A DNA stretch of 64,000 nt from Phycisphaerales bacterium (GCA_947459215.1 CANHCQ010000008.1:62001-126000); one strand, 5' to 3'. Numbered from the stretch's first letter, positions 51,641 to 61,165 are shown. Program-made: numbers and translations. The notes: generated by a model from the sequence alone, not told the origin.

Positions 51641-52477
51641 ATGCCCGAACTGCCCGAAGTCGAGAGTGTCCGCCGCAGCTTGGAGCCGCATGTGCTCGGG
51701 CGCGTGATCGCTCGCGCCGAGGTACGCCGCGGCGACTTCTGCGTCGTCGGCCCCAAACCCCGGGCCGCCTCCTCACGCGAGTTTCTCGAATCGGCCCGCA
51801 TCGTCCGCCTTGAACGCGTCGGCAAGCAGCTCGCCTTCATCGCCGATGATCAGCGCGCCTGCGTGCTGCAACTCGGCATGTCCGGCACGGTCTCCATCAA
51901 CCCCGCCGACACCGCCAAGCACACCCACGCCGCGTGGACGCTCGACGACGCTACCCGCATCGATTTCGTCGACCCGCGCCGCTTCGGCGGCATCACCTGC
52001 TACCCCACGTTCGATGCCCTCCGCGCTCACCACTGGCGCGACCTCGGCCCCGATGCCCTCGTCGCCGAGCCAAAGCATCTCATCGACGCCTGCCGCGACG
52101 CCAAGCGCGCCATCAAGGCGGTGCTCCTCGACCAGAGCGTGCTCGCCGGTGTCGGCAACATCTACGCCGACGAATCGCTCTTCCGCTCCGGCATCGACCC
52201 GCGCACGATCGCCCGGCGGCTCACACCCGACCGTCTCGCTGCCCTGGCCGAGGCGGTCCGCACCGTCCTCGCCCAAGCCGTGGAGCTCCGCGGCAGCACG
52301 CTTCGCGATTACCGGGACCCTAGCGGCCAACCAGGGTCCGCGCAGCTCACCCACGCCGTCTACGGGCGTGCAGGGCAATCCTGCCTCCGCTGCTCAACGA
52401 TACTGAAGTCCTGCCGCCTTGCTCAGCGTGCCACCGTCTGGTGCCCCGCGTGTCAGCGTCGCTCTTCTTCTTATTAG
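51641..52477 (+). CDS. mutM: Formamidopyrimidine-DNA glycosylase
   Basis: 278 residues starting MPELPEVES, with the catalytic proline and glutamate P2-E3 intact. QLGMSGTVSI, DPRRFGGI, the helix-two-turn-helix LDQSVLAGVGNIYADESLFR, and the C-terminal zinc finger with CLRC and CPAC complete the family. It removes 8-oxoguanine and other oxidised purines. An insertion of the usual length is absent; size is normal. Confidence 0.94.
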   Translation: MPELPEVESVRRSLEPHVLGRVIARAEVRRGDFCVVGPKPRAASSREFLESARIVRLERVGKQLAFIADDQRACVLQLGMSGTVSINPADTAKHTHAAWTLDDATRIDFVDPRRFGGITCYPTFDALRAHHWRDLGPDALVAEPKHLIDACRDAKRAIKAVLLDQSVLAGVGNIYADESLFRSGIDPRTIARRLTPDRLAALAEAVRTVLAQAVELRGSTLRDYRDPSGQPGSAQLTHAVYGRAGQSCLRCSTILKSCRLAQRATVWCPACQRRSSSY

Positions 52478-52978
52478 TAGAAGATATCTTCAGTAGTACT
52501 CGTACAGAGCAGCTGTCGGTTGTGAGCAACCCCGAAACCACGCCGCGGCGCTGCGTCCAACACACGGTTGCAACAGACAATGCGCCGCGAAGACGCGTTC
52601 GGGAGCATCTGTCGGTTGTCTGTCGCCGGCGCGCCGCGGCGGCGCGATGACCCGAGCACCGACACCAACCGACAGGGGGCGCACCCCAAGGTTTCGCTGG
52701 CGCGATCCCCTCGCCGCCGCCCTCCGCAACCGGCGCATGCCGCGTTTTCCACCGGTTGTCCACAGCCTCTGTCGCTTGCGCAGGCAACGTCAAGGCCGCA
52801 ACGCCCGATGCCACTCGCGCCGTTTTCGCCGATGCACCCCCGCGCCACGCTCCCTGGTCGCCTTTCCGATCGGTTCTCGGCACCACCCCCAAGCCGGGCC
52901 CCTTGCCCGCGCCGATACAGTCCGCGGCGGGTGTCCCCGCCTTCGTCTCATTGGCTTTTCACCCGCAGAAGGTCCAGC
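52478..52978. other. 501-bp gap with repeated CTGTCGGTTG motifs
   Basis: Starts with the palindrome GAAGATATCTTC (52480-52491). GAGCAGCTGTCGGTTGT (52507) recurs as GAGCATCTGTCGGTTGT (52603), and its core recurs inverted as CAACCGACAG (52665). Two sequences 11 bp apart, TTTTCCACC (52744) and TTGTCCACA (52755), resemble DnaA boxes. No coding signal and no recognised RNA gene; the FkbM-type gene begins at its end with AGAAGG. Confidence 0.35.
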
Positions 52979-53734
52979 ATGTCCAGCCCCACCTCCCAGC
53001 GTGCGACCCATGGTCTGCTCAACAAGATGATCCCCCAGGGCGGCAAGCAACTGCTTCGCGACGCCGCCCTGCAGTTCATCCCCACCATGCGCCACCTCGA
53101 TATGCCCACCCGCCTGGCCCACCTGGCCACGCAGGGTTTCGCACCCGAGGTCATCTTCGACATCGGCGGCGCCCGCGGCGAATGGGCCCGCATGGCCCGC
53201 CACATCTTCACCAAGAGCCGCATCGTCTCCTTCGAGCCCAATGCCCGCGAGAAGTCCGCGCTCGAACAGACCAAGACCGACATCGGGAACTACGACTACA
53301 AGATCTGCTTCCTCGGCCCCAAGCGCGACACCATCCGCTACGCCGACGAGAACACCCAGACCTCGCTGCTCTCTGAGAAGAAGGGCGAAGGGAACGCCAC
53401 CGCCGAGATGTACGTGCTCGACGAGCTGGTCGCGTCGGGCGAGCTGCCCCAGCCCGGCTTCATGAAGCTCGACGTGCAGGGCTTTGAACTGGAAGTCCTG
53501 TCCGGCGCCAAGAAGGTGCTGGAAAAGGGCCCGGCGCTGCTTCTGGAAGTGAGCTTTATCGATTTCCTGTCGAACATGCCGCTGGTCGAGGACGTCATGA
53601 AGTTCATGAGTGCCCACGACTACGTGTGGCACGATGTCATGGGCATCGCGCGTCGTCCCGAGGACGACACGCTCTGGCAGATGGACATCTTCTTCGTGAA
53701 GCGCAACGACCCGCTGCGCAAGCCTCGGGTCTGA
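52979..53734 (+). CDS. FkbM-family methyltransferase
   Basis: 251 residues. The SAM-binding motif VIFDIGGARGEWARM lies about residue 56, SFEPNAREKSALEQ is the ribose-binding acidic loop, and LPQPGFMKLDVQGFELEVL with ELLLEVS-like ALLLEVSF completes the FkbM pattern. Such enzymes O-methylate sugars or other surface molecules. Its start at 52979 follows AGAAGG. The following flippase gene on the same strand suggests a polysaccharide role. Confidence 0.85.
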   Translation: MSSPTSQRATHGLLNKMIPQGGKQLLRDAALQFIPTMRHLDMPTRLAHLATQGFAPEVIFDIGGARGEWARMARHIFTKSRIVSFEPNAREKSALEQTKTDIGNYDYKICFLGPKRDTIRYADENTQTSLLSEKKGEGNATAEMYVLDELVASGELPQPGFMKLDVQGFELEVLSGAKKVLEKGPALLLEVSFIDFLSNMPLVEDVMKFMSAHDYVWHDVMGIARRPEDDTLWQMDIFFVKRNDPLRKPRV

Positions 53735-53777
53735 CGCGTCCCCACCCCGCCGCGCGGGGAGGGGAGAACGACAACGC

Positions 53778-55451
53778 GTGAGCGATTCCGAACCACAACC
53801 CTCGCGATCCTCCGCCGATCCCAGCAAGGGCGGCTACGCCTCCGCCGCGCTCAAGGGTTCGTTCTGGATGATCGTGAACACGATCCTCACCCGGATCGGT
53901 TCCTTCATAGCCCAGATCTTCCTTGCCTGGTGGCTGACGAAGTACGACTTCGGTCTCTCCGGCGTCGCCATCGCGCTCAGCGGCATCGCCTCCGTTCTCC
54001 GCGACGGCGGCGTCCGTCAGATCCTGCTCAAGGACCATCACGACCACGACCGCCTCCTCGGCCCGTGCTTCTGGATGGCCATGGCCTTCAACATCACGCT
54101 CGCTGTGCTGCTCACCCTCATCGCCTGGCCCGCGGCCGATCTCTACAACGACAAGCTGCTCATCCCGATGATGCTCGTCATCGCCTGGGCCATCCCGCTC
54201 GGCACACCCGGCGGCATCCTGCTCACCAAGCTCCTCGCCGACATGCGCTACCGCGAGAACGCCTCGGTGATGACCGCCAGCGCGATGACGCGGTACGTCT
54301 CGTCGATCGCCTTCGCGTACATGGGCTTCGGACCGCTCTCGTTCGCGTTGCCCAACATCCTTTGCTCGCTGGTCGAAAACGCCATGGCGTGGCACTACTG
54401 CCGCCAGCGCCCGTGGGTGCAAGCGCCGCACCCGGGGATGTGGTGGTCGCTGTTCCTGCGCTCGCGCTGGGCGCTGGTCGCGATCCTCGGCATCTCGGGC
54501 ATGAATCAGGGCCCGGGCGCCGCGATCGGCTTGGCCGCCCCGCTCGAGGTCGTCGGCGTCTACACCTTCACGTTCCTGATCGTGGTGCAGGTGGGCAGTC
54601 TGCTCTCGACCAACATCAATCAGGTGCTCGTTCCCGTCTTTACCCGATTGGCGGACGACGAGGAGCGTAAACGAGCCGCGGTGCTGCGCACGCTGCGCCA
54701 GATCATGGTCCTTGCGACGATCATGTCGCTCGGCCTCGCGGTCACCTTCCGCCCGTTCGAGGCCATGGTCTGGAAGGAAAAGTGGGCCGTCAGCGTCCTG
54801 CCCGTGCAGATCGTCGGCATGGGGTACGCCGTCAACGTGCTCATCGCGATCAGCCTTGCGGTGCAGCAGGCCCGCGGTCAGTTCCGCGCCTGGGGCTTGG
54901 GGCTCATCTCACTCGCGATCGGCACGATGGGCTCGGCGTATCTCGGCGCGTGGTACGCCCAGCCGCAACTCACCAAGGCGATCACCGCGGCGATGATCTC
55001 GCCCTCGTGCCGGCAATTTGTGGACGACGCGGTGCTGTATTCAAGCGTCTGCATCGCCGTTGCCACCGCCGGCTTCGGCGTGCTCTCGAGCCTGCTGCAC
55101 GTCTCGATCGCGCTCAAGCCCCTCGGTGTCAGCCGCCGCTCGGTGCTCACCAACGCCGTCAAGGTCTGGATCCTCGGCCTCATCGCCGGGGCGGCCGCCA
55201 TCGCCCTCGATCTGCGGCTGCTGCAGCCGGTCCACGCGATTGTCGCGTCGCTGCTGCCCAGTTCCAGCCTCGCCAGCTTCGTCGCCGACTCAATCCTCTT
55301 CACCCTTTCCGGTTCCTTCTTCCTGGCGATCGATGTCGGTCTGATCCGGTTGCTCACGCCCGACACCCTCCGCGAGTCCATCCAGATCATCCCGGCCCGC
55401 TTCCGCGCTCCCGCGGCACGGTTCCTCGCGCTCAAGTCTGAATCCCCCTGA
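53778..55451 (+). CDS. Wzx/MOP-family oligosaccharide flippase
   Basis: 557 residues with about 12-14 membrane helices; GTG start at 53778 after GGGGAG. N-terminal helices (MIVNTILTRIGSFIAQIFLA, ISGMNQGPGAAIGLAAPLEV then VGVYTFTFLIVVQVG) and the LSTNINQVLVPVFTRLADDE segment are typical of the polysaccharide-transporter family, which flips lipid-linked repeat units across the membrane. The C-terminus is basic (PARFRAPAARFLAL). It lies 43 bp after the FkbM gene and 7 bp before an EEP-family gene, probably one operon. Confidence 0.85.
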   Translation: MSDSEPQPSRSSADPSKGGYASAALKGSFWMIVNTILTRIGSFIAQIFLAWWLTKYDFGLSGVAIALSGIASVLRDGGVRQILLKDHHDHDRLLGPCFWMAMAFNITLAVLLTLIAWPAADLYNDKLLIPMMLVIAWAIPLGTPGGILLTKLLADMRYRENASVMTASAMTRYVSSIAFAYMGFGPLSFALPNILCSLVENAMAWHYCRQRPWVQAPHPGMWWSLFLRSRWALVAILGISGMNQGPGAAIGLAAPLEVVGVYTFTFLIVVQVGSLLSTNINQVLVPVFTRLADDEERKRAAVLRTLRQIMVLATIMSLGLAVTFRPFEAMVWKEKWAVSVLPVQIVGMGYAVNVLIAISLAVQQARGQFRAWGLGLISLAIGTMGSAYLGAWYAQPQLTKAITAAMISPSCRQFVDDAVLYSSVCIAVATAGFGVLSSLLHVSIALKPLGVSRRSVLTNAVKVWILGLIAGAAAIALDLRLLQPVHAIVASLLPSSSLASFVADSILFTLSGSFFLAIDVGLIRLLTPDTLRESIQIIPARFRAPAARFLALKSESP

Positions 55452-55458
55452 ATCGGAT

Positions 55459-56739
55459 ATGCTCTCCCCGCGGATGCCTCGTGCGGCGATCCTCATCTTC
55501 CGAGTCGTTTCCGCGGCGCTGCTCGCGCTCGCGGGTATCGCACTGGCCGTCTGGCTCGTCGGCCGCATCTTCAACGACTCCTTCCGCTGGTCCCAGTTCA
55601 TCTTCTGGATCCCCAGCATTCTCACCATCGTCTTCAGCGGCATCGCCGCCGTCCTCGCGCTCTCGATCCAGCTCTTCATGAAGGGCTTCGAGCAGATCAA
55701 GACCGGTGGCCCGCGCGAGATCCGTCCACCCTTCTACAAACGCTACATCCGCAACCCCTACGTCCTGTTCTGTCTCGTCTGGGTCTTCTGCGGCGTGTTC
55801 TCTGCCATCACCGAACACCGCGTGCACGCCGCCTGGGGTCTGGTCGACTCCAGCCGCCAACGCAACGCCAAGTCCACCACGGTGACCTTCTGGAACATCG
55901 GAGGCCGCGTCCGCGAGGGTTGGGTCGACGCCCTGCGCCCGCTCGACAACGACCTCATCGTCGTCTCCAACCAGCCCAACTGGGACGTCGTCAACGAATT
56001 CAAGACCCTCGGCAAGCCCGACTCCAACACCTTCCTCGCCGGCATCTTCCTCATCCACACCCGCCTCAACGTCCGCGAGTGGGGTTTTACGACGCTCGGT
56101 ATCCAGCCCGGCGCTGGCTTTGATCCCCGTCGCACCGACGGCAAATACACCTCCGACGATCCCGGCTACGCCATGTACCTCGTCTGCGACGCCGCGGGCA
56201 CCGCGAAGGAAGGCCTCGGCACCGAGTTCGTCGTCTGGCTGATGGATCTCCCCAGCGACCCGACGCTCTCGCGCCAGAACGTGACCACACAGGCCCTCGC
56301 CGCGATGGACGCGTGGAAGGGTGTCGCCACCGTCCGCGTCCCGCCCGATCCGAACAAGCCCGACGCGCCCGCCGAATGGTCCAACATCCCCGCCGAGCAA
56401 CTCGGCCGCAAGGGCTTTCCGACGCCCGACCTCGTGATCGGCGACTTCAACATTCCCCGCGGCAGCCGCAGCCTGAAGAACCTCGTGGGCGACATGGCCA
56501 ACGCCTACGACCAGGCCGGCGCCGGCTACACCGCGACCTATCCGCGCAAGGTTCCATTCGCCCAGCTCGACGGCCCGGGCCTCATCAGCTTCGTCCGCTG
56601 GCTCGTGCCCAGCGATGTCCCGGTCTTCCACATCGACCAGGCCTTCGTCGCCCCCGGCCTGCACGCGACGCGGTACCGCACCATGAACCTCGGCTTCGGC
56701 ACGCACTGGGCCCAGTTGGTGGAAGTCCAGCCGCGGTGA
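55459..56739 (+). CDS. Membrane-anchored endonuclease/exonuclease/phosphatase-fold protein
   Basis: 426 residues, ATG at 55459 (55474 is an alternative). Three N-terminal membrane helices (ILIFRVVSAALLALAGIALA; IFWIPSILTIVFSGIAAVLA; YVLFCLVWVFCGVFSAITEH) precede an EEP-like domain (about 140-420) with TFWNIGG, PDLVIGDFNIPRGS (the DxN metal/catalytic pair) and a final GTHWAQLVEV in place of SDHxPV. Substrates of this superfamily range from nucleic acid to phospholipids. Its position 7 bp after the flippase gene ties it to surface-polymer genes. Confidence 0.8.
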   Translation: MLSPRMPRAAILIFRVVSAALLALAGIALAVWLVGRIFNDSFRWSQFIFWIPSILTIVFSGIAAVLALSIQLFMKGFEQIKTGGPREIRPPFYKRYIRNPYVLFCLVWVFCGVFSAITEHRVHAAWGLVDSSRQRNAKSTTVTFWNIGGRVREGWVDALRPLDNDLIVVSNQPNWDVVNEFKTLGKPDSNTFLAGIFLIHTRLNVREWGFTTLGIQPGAGFDPRRTDGKYTSDDPGYAMYLVCDAAGTAKEGLGTEFVVWLMDLPSDPTLSRQNVTTQALAAMDAWKGVATVRVPPDPNKPDAPAEWSNIPAEQLGRKGFPTPDLVIGDFNIPRGSRSLKNLVGDMANAYDQAGAGYTATYPRKVPFAQLDGPGLISFVRWLVPSDVPVFHIDQAFVAPGLHATRYRTMNLGFGTHWAQLVEVQPR

Positions 56740-56743
56740 TGGA

Positions 56744-56953
56744 TCACACGTCGTAGATGAAGATCAGCGTGAACTCGCCGTCGGGTTCGGGGAGGATGTT
56801 GTACGTGCGGTAACCGCGGCGCTTCCCCACCTCGCGCTCCACGTCCGCCCCTTTGACATTGTGAACGAACTCGGCGCGGTAGTTGTTCACGGCTGCCGCG
56901 GTCTCTGCGGTTGTGACCTTGGTGACGACGGGTTTCGATCGTTTCTTGCCCAT
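56744..56953 (-). CDS. Small basic protein, unknown function
   Basis: 69 residues: a lysine-rich start (MGKKRSKPVVTKVTTAETAA) and a compact beta-type end (REVGKRRGYRTYNILPEPDG, EFTLIFIYDV). The stop of the upstream lipoprotein gene is 3 bp before its ATG, so the two are probably translated from one transcript. It converges with the EEP-fold gene, with 4 bp between stops. Confidence 0.65.
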   Translation of the reverse strand: MGKKRSKPVVTKVTTAETAAAVNNYRAEFVHNVKGADVEREVGKRRGYRTYNILPEPDGEFTLIFIYDV

Positions 56954-56956
56954 GGA

Positions 56957-58033
56957 TCAGTCCTTCTTTCTGATGGCGAGGATGTCGTGGGTGGAGAGTG
57001 CGGCAAACACGCGAGCGAGCGAATCGGCATCGAGCCCATCGATGATCTTGTTCACATCGAGCTTGGAGATGTACCGCGAAGAGAACGTATTGCTCCGGTC
57101 GTCCTCTTTGGACGTCAAGAGAGCCGCGGCATCGGTGCGATCAGCTTCAGGAAGTGAGGCGAGAATCGCTTTCGTTGAATCGGTGCTCACAAGCTCTCCG
57201 AGCAATGCGGAGCGGAGCTCAAACATCGTGAGAGTCTCTTTGGCCGGATCACCCTCCGGCCGCTGTTGAGCCGCCCAAGCCTTGAGCTTTGCGCGGGCGT
57301 CGTTCGCAGAGTTGATCGCGATCCAGGCTCTGGCGAGTTGCTGGTAGTCCACGGTGAGCGCCAGGCGCTCGCGAACATTCTTGATCTCTTTGCCCGACTC
57401 ATTGTCCTTCCGCGCCGCATCGCGCTGAATGCCCGCGAGGGCGCCATCCACCGTGCCCGCGAAGTAGTACCGCTCCAGATCCGCGAGTGCCGCGGCGAGC
57501 GGGTACTGAGCCACCGGAAGGCCCGTGCCGCGGATGATGTCCACCGACACCGCACGCCGCTCCGCCTCCATCTGTTTGACGAGTGCGGCGATGGTCTGTT
57601 CGTAGAAATAGTTCTTGCTGATTGATGTCTGCGACGCGATGAGCCCGCCCGACACAATGTGCAGCACACTCTTCGTCGTCGCCGAACCAAGCGCCGCGCC
57701 CGCGGCGTTCGTCGCCATGGCCCCGATCTCGCTGAACGTGTCGATCGATTTCTTACCCGCGCTGAAGCCGTCGATGAACAGCGAGTAGTACTGATCCATC
57801 GTCAAGAGCCCGACGTCGATGATCTTGTTGCGGATCTCAAGCTTCTCTGTGTCCGAGGTCCGGGCTTCGTGATACTTCGACACCATCTCCTCGATGTGAA
57901 GATCCTTTTGGGCCTCGATGCGTTTCACGATCGCCTTGCGGTGATCGCTCCGCTCCGGTCTGCCCGCGATGTTCTCCACGCCGCAGCCGCCAAGGAACAA
58001 CAACGCCACCAGTCCAACCCACACCGTTTTCAT
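56957..58033 (-). CDS. Lipoprotein of unknown function
   Basis: 358 residues; AGGAGG ribosome site, signal with lipobox LGGC at about residue 16. The mature part is mainly helical (RKAIVKRIEAQKDLHIEEMV; TKSVLHIVSGGLIASQTSIS; AALADLERYYFAGTVDGALA), with no recognised domain. The glycine/alanine-rich middle (EIGAMATNAAGAALGSATTK) might be membrane-associated. It is followed by a 69-residue protein gene 3 bp later. Confidence 0.72.
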   Translation of the reverse strand: MKTVWVGLVALLFLGGCGVENIAGRPERSDHRKAIVKRIEAQKDLHIEEMVSKYHEARTSDTEKLEIRNKIIDVGLLTMDQYYSLFIDGFSAGKKSIDTFSEIGAMATNAAGAALGSATTKSVLHIVSGGLIASQTSISKNYFYEQTIAALVKQMEAERRAVSVDIIRGTGLPVAQYPLAAALADLERYYFAGTVDGALAGIQRDAARKDNESGKEIKNVRERLALTVDYQQLARAWIAINSANDARAKLKAWAAQQRPEGDPAKETLTMFELRSALLGELVSTDSTKAILASLPEADRTDAAALLTSKEDDRSNTFSSRYISKLDVNKIIDGLDADSLARVFAALSTHDILAIRKKD

Positions 58034-58173
58034 GTGCAGCCTCCTGTGCGCGCGGGAGACTACCAGTGAGCGAAACCATGACGCAACGCCAATCTCGAAA
58101 TCTCGCAGAACAGATTCCGCGGCCTGCACTTAGAAGCGTTGTGGACAGAAAACACACATCTGTGCAAACACAA

Positions 58174-58198
58174 ACGCGGAACCGTTCCGGTTCCGCGT
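58174..58198 (-). terminator. Terminator of the UDP-sugar dehydrogenase gene
   Basis: On the minus strand, 10-bp perfect stem ACGCGGAACC/GGTTCCGCGT with a 5-nt loop, followed by TTGTGTTTG. It lies 28 bp after the stop of the dehydrogenase gene. Confidence 0.7.
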
Positions 58199-58225
58199 CG
58201 TGCGTTCGTGATTAGCGTTCTGAAA

Positions 58226-59572
58226 TCAGGCCCGGACCAGACGCTCGCCCATCTCGCCCGCGTGCTTCTTCATCGCGTTGCGGGTGTCGACCACCAGCTT
58301 GCTGTGTTTGGCGACAGCGCCGTAGTCAAACGCGCTGTGGTTGGTCGAGATCAGCACGCAGTCGTACTTTGCCAGGTTCTCCGGCGTGAGGTCGACCGAG
58401 TGCATGTCGAGGTTGTACTTGCGGACGGGCTTGGTGTACTTGACGAAGGGGTCGCTGTAATCGACCTTGGCGCCCATGTCGAGCAGGAGCTCGATGAGCT
58501 CGTACGTCGGGCTCTCGCGGGTGTCGGCGATGTCGGGCTTGTACGCCAGACCCAGCACCAGCACCTTCGCGCCCTTGGTGGCCTTGCTGTGGTTGTTGAG
58601 AGCCGCGGCGACCTTGTGCACCACATAGTGGGGCATCGAGTTGTTCACTTCGCCGGCGATCTCGATGAACCGCGCCGGGACCTTGAACTCCTTGGCCTTC
58701 CACGTCAGATAGAACGGATCGATCGGGATGCAGTGCCCGCCCAGGCCGGGGCCGGGGTAGAAGGGCATGAAGCCGAAGGGCTTGGTGCTGGCGGCCTCGA
58801 TGACCTCCCAGACGTTGATGCCCATGGCGTCCATGATGGTCTTGAGCTCGTTCACCAGCGCGATGTTCACGCAGCGGAAGACGTTCTCAAACACCTTGCT
58901 CGCCTCGGCGACCTCGGCGGTGGTCACCGGCACTACCGTCTTGATCGGGCCGGTGTACAGCTTCGTGGCCAGTTCGCCGGAGACCTTGTCCAGGCCGCCG
59001 ACGAGCTTGGGGATGGTGGTCGTGTTGTGGCTCTTGCGGCCCGGGTCCTCGCGCTCGGGGCTGAAGGCGACGAAGACGTTGTCGCCCAGCTTGAGGTTCA
59101 CGCCCTTCTTGGCCGCGGCCTTGATCATCGCGGGGAACATGTCCTCGCGGGTCGTGCCCGGGTACGACGTCGACTCAAGGACCACAAGCTGGCCCTCGCG
59201 GCTGTTCTCGCCGATCATCACGCCGGTGTTGACGACGTACGACAGATCGGGCTCGCCGTGCTGACCCAGCGGCGTCGGGACGCAGACGATGATCGCGTCG
59301 GCCTTCTGCAGCGCCTTGGGGTCGGTGGTGGCGTCGAAACGCTTGCTGCCCACGAACGGCTTGCACATGTCGCTGCCCAGGTGGGGCAGGTAGTTCTCGC
59401 CCTTCTTCAGGAGCACCGGCTTCTCGGGGTCGATGTCGAACCCCAGAACCGGATAGCCGGCCTCGTGGAACGCGGCGAGAAGCGGAAGTCCGACATAGCC
59501 GAGGCCGATGATGGCGACGACGGCCTGCTTGGACTCGATCTTGTTGCGAAGCTGCTCGGCGTGCGTACCCAT
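58226..59572 (-). CDS. UDP-N-acetylhexosamine/UDP-sugar 6-dehydrogenase
   Basis: 448 residues, ATG at 59572. N-terminal NAD-binding AIIGLGYVGLPLLAAFHEAG, VPTPLG, and the central helical EVAEASKVFENVFRCVNIAL; the catalytic cysteine is in GPGLGGHCIPIDPFYL and the C-terminal domain has YKPDIADTRESP. Closest in look to WbpA/TviB-type UDP-GlcNAc(A) dehydrogenases. Two four-electron oxidations make the uronic acid for capsule or O-antigen. Divergent from the glycosyltransferase gene at 59777; the 204-bp gap has a CCCCTTCCA/TGGAAGGGG hairpin (59681-59702). Confidence 0.9.
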   Translation of the reverse strand: MGTHAEQLRNKIESKQAVVAIIGLGYVGLPLLAAFHEAGYPVLGFDIDPEKPVLLKKGENYLPHLGSDMCKPFVGSKRFDATTDPKALQKADAIIVCVPTPLGQHGEPDLSYVVNTGVMIGENSREGQLVVLESTSYPGTTREDMFPAMIKAAAKKGVNLKLGDNVFVAFSPEREDPGRKSHNTTTIPKLVGGLDKVSGELATKLYTGPIKTVVPVTTAEVAEASKVFENVFRCVNIALVNELKTIMDAMGINVWEVIEAASTKPFGFMPFYPGPGLGGHCIPIDPFYLTWKAKEFKVPARFIEIAGEVNNSMPHYVVHKVAAALNNHSKATKGAKVLVLGLAYKPDIADTRESPTYELIELLLDMGAKVDYSDPFVKYTKPVRKYNLDMHSVDLTPENLAKYDCVLISTNHSAFDYGAVAKHSKLVVDTRNAMKKHAGEMGERLVRA

Positions 59573-59776
59573 GCCTGTTGATCTCCGGAAAACTGCTACG
59601 CCGCGGGTGCTCAAGGAGTGCGGCGAAAGGATGCGACGGTCCGAAAAAACGGGCCGGACTATAGCGAAGCGTGCCCCTTCCACGGATGGAAGGGGCGGTT
59701 CCCGACTCGGTCTTCATCGGCTCTTTGCGGGTGCCTGTTCGGCGTGAATCACCCTGTTCCACTATCCTCTCCGCCC

Positions 59777-61021
59777 GTGAAACCTGAACCGGCCGTGCCG
59801 GACGCGCAACTTCGGATCACTGTCTGCGAGCCCGCACTCGCCCGGTATCGCTTGCCGACGTGGCAGGAGTTATCGCGCAGGCCCGGTCTCAAGTTTCACC
59901 TCGAGTACGCCTCCGACGGCCATGTGCCAAACGTCGAGCCGGTGGGGATCGATGCCCACTTCACCGCGGCCAAGACCCTGCTCAAGCGCCCGCCGCTGTT
60001 CTGGAGCCCCGGGTCGCTTCAGACTCTCGACCGCGTGCCGGCCGACGCGATCGTCTTCAACTGGAACGCCCGGGTGCTCAGCCTGCCCCTGGCGATCCGC
60101 AAGGCCCACAGAAAGAACTGCGGCGTCGTGCTCTTCGGGCATGGCTTCTCCAAGAACGAAACCGCCTTCCGCCGCGGCCTGCGCAATTGGATCGGCCACA
60201 AGGCGGATTGCGTGCTGGTGTATTCCGAGTCGGCGAGGCAGGACCTGATCAAGGACGGCTTTGAGCCGCAGCGGGTGTTTGTCGCGCCCAACAGCGTGGA
60301 TCAGACCGAGATCCAGGCCGCTCGACAGGACTGGCTGTCGCGCCCGGCCGACCTCGCCGCGTTCAAGCGCGACAACAAACTTGAGCAAGGTCCGGTCCTG
60401 ATCTTCGTCGCCCGCCTCGACCCGCTGCGCCGGCTCGACATGCTGCTCGACGCCCTGCCGACGATCGCCACGGCGCACCCGGGTGTGCAGCTCGTCGTCA
60501 TCGGTGCCGGCAGCGAGCTTGAGCCGCTGAAGCAACAGGCGACGCGGCTGGGGCTGAACAGCGAGCACGCCGCCCGCGTCCGCTTTCTCGGCGCCGTCTA
60601 CGGCGAACCCAACATCGCGCCGTGGTTCCTCTGCAGCGATTTCATGGTCTTCCCTAGCCACATGGGCCTGAGTGTGCTCCACGCCATGGGCTACGGCGTG
60701 CCGGTCATCACCTGCAACAACGCCAGCAAGCACGGGCCGGAGTTTGACGTGATCCGCGACGTTTTTGCGGCTGAATCAACGAAGCCGACGGGCGAGCGTG
60801 GGGACGCGGACGCTTCCAAAGCCCCGAACGGCGCCACGTTTCGCGACGAAGACACGCAGGATCTCGCTGCCAAGGTCATCGACCTGCTGAACGACCGCCC
60901 GCGCTTGCAGCAACTCGCTGCCAGCGCCCACCACACCGCCGCGGTGGAGTACAGCATCCCGAAGATGGTGGACGGGTTTGAGGCGGCACTACGTTTCGCG
61001 GCGGCGCGGCGGGGGCGCTAG
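59777..61021 (+). CDS. GT4-family glycosyltransferase
   Basis: 414 residues, GTG at 59777; sequence upstream is not coding-like. GT-B fold with the donor-domain opening VLIFVARLDPLRRLDMLLDA and the nucleotide-binding GLSVLHAMGYGVPVITCNN in place of the usual EX7E. A 20-residue insertion (ESTKPTGERGDADASKAPNG) interrupts the C-terminal domain. It probably adds a sugar, perhaps the uronic acid made by the neighbouring dehydrogenase. Confidence 0.86.
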   Translation: MKPEPAVPDAQLRITVCEPALARYRLPTWQELSRRPGLKFHLEYASDGHVPNVEPVGIDAHFTAAKTLLKRPPLFWSPGSLQTLDRVPADAIVFNWNARVLSLPLAIRKAHRKNCGVVLFGHGFSKNETAFRRGLRNWIGHKADCVLVYSESARQDLIKDGFEPQRVFVAPNSVDQTEIQAARQDWLSRPADLAAFKRDNKLEQGPVLIFVARLDPLRRLDMLLDALPTIATAHPGVQLVVIGAGSELEPLKQQATRLGLNSEHAARVRFLGAVYGEPNIAPWFLCSDFMVFPSHMGLSVLHAMGYGVPVITCNNASKHGPEFDVIRDVFAAESTKPTGERGDADASKAPNGATFRDEDTQDLAAKVIDLLNDRPRLQQLAASAHHTAAVEYSIPKMVDGFEAALRFAAARRGR

Positions 61022-61032
61022 CGATCAGTGGC

Positions 61033-61165
61033 GGGGCCTTCTAGGCCCCGGCGCCACCACCCAGTAGGACCGGCTTCCAGCCGGTCCAGCATCTGACCCC
61101 GGAGAAAGCAAGCGGCACAGAAGTCCACGCCTCCGTCGACCGGCCGGAGGCCGGTCCCACTGGTG
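61033..61165. repeat. Hairpin and inverted GACCGGC pair
   Basis: GGGGCCTTCTAGGCCCC (61034-61050) hairpin, then CAGTAGGACCGGCTTCCAGC... (61062-61087) and, after about 50 bp, the inverted GACCGGCCGGAGGCCGG... CCCACTGG (61138-61163). It resembles the pairs at 12283 and 27075. Confidence 0.85.

Noticed and set aside
49721-51691. 656-residue minus-strand frame over trpE
   Set aside because: trpE motifs on the plus strand are unmistakable; the antisense has none.
52744-52763. Chromosome origin suggested by two DnaA-box-like sequences
   Set aside because: Only two weak matches, no dnaA/dnaN/gyrB genes and no AT-rich unwinding region.
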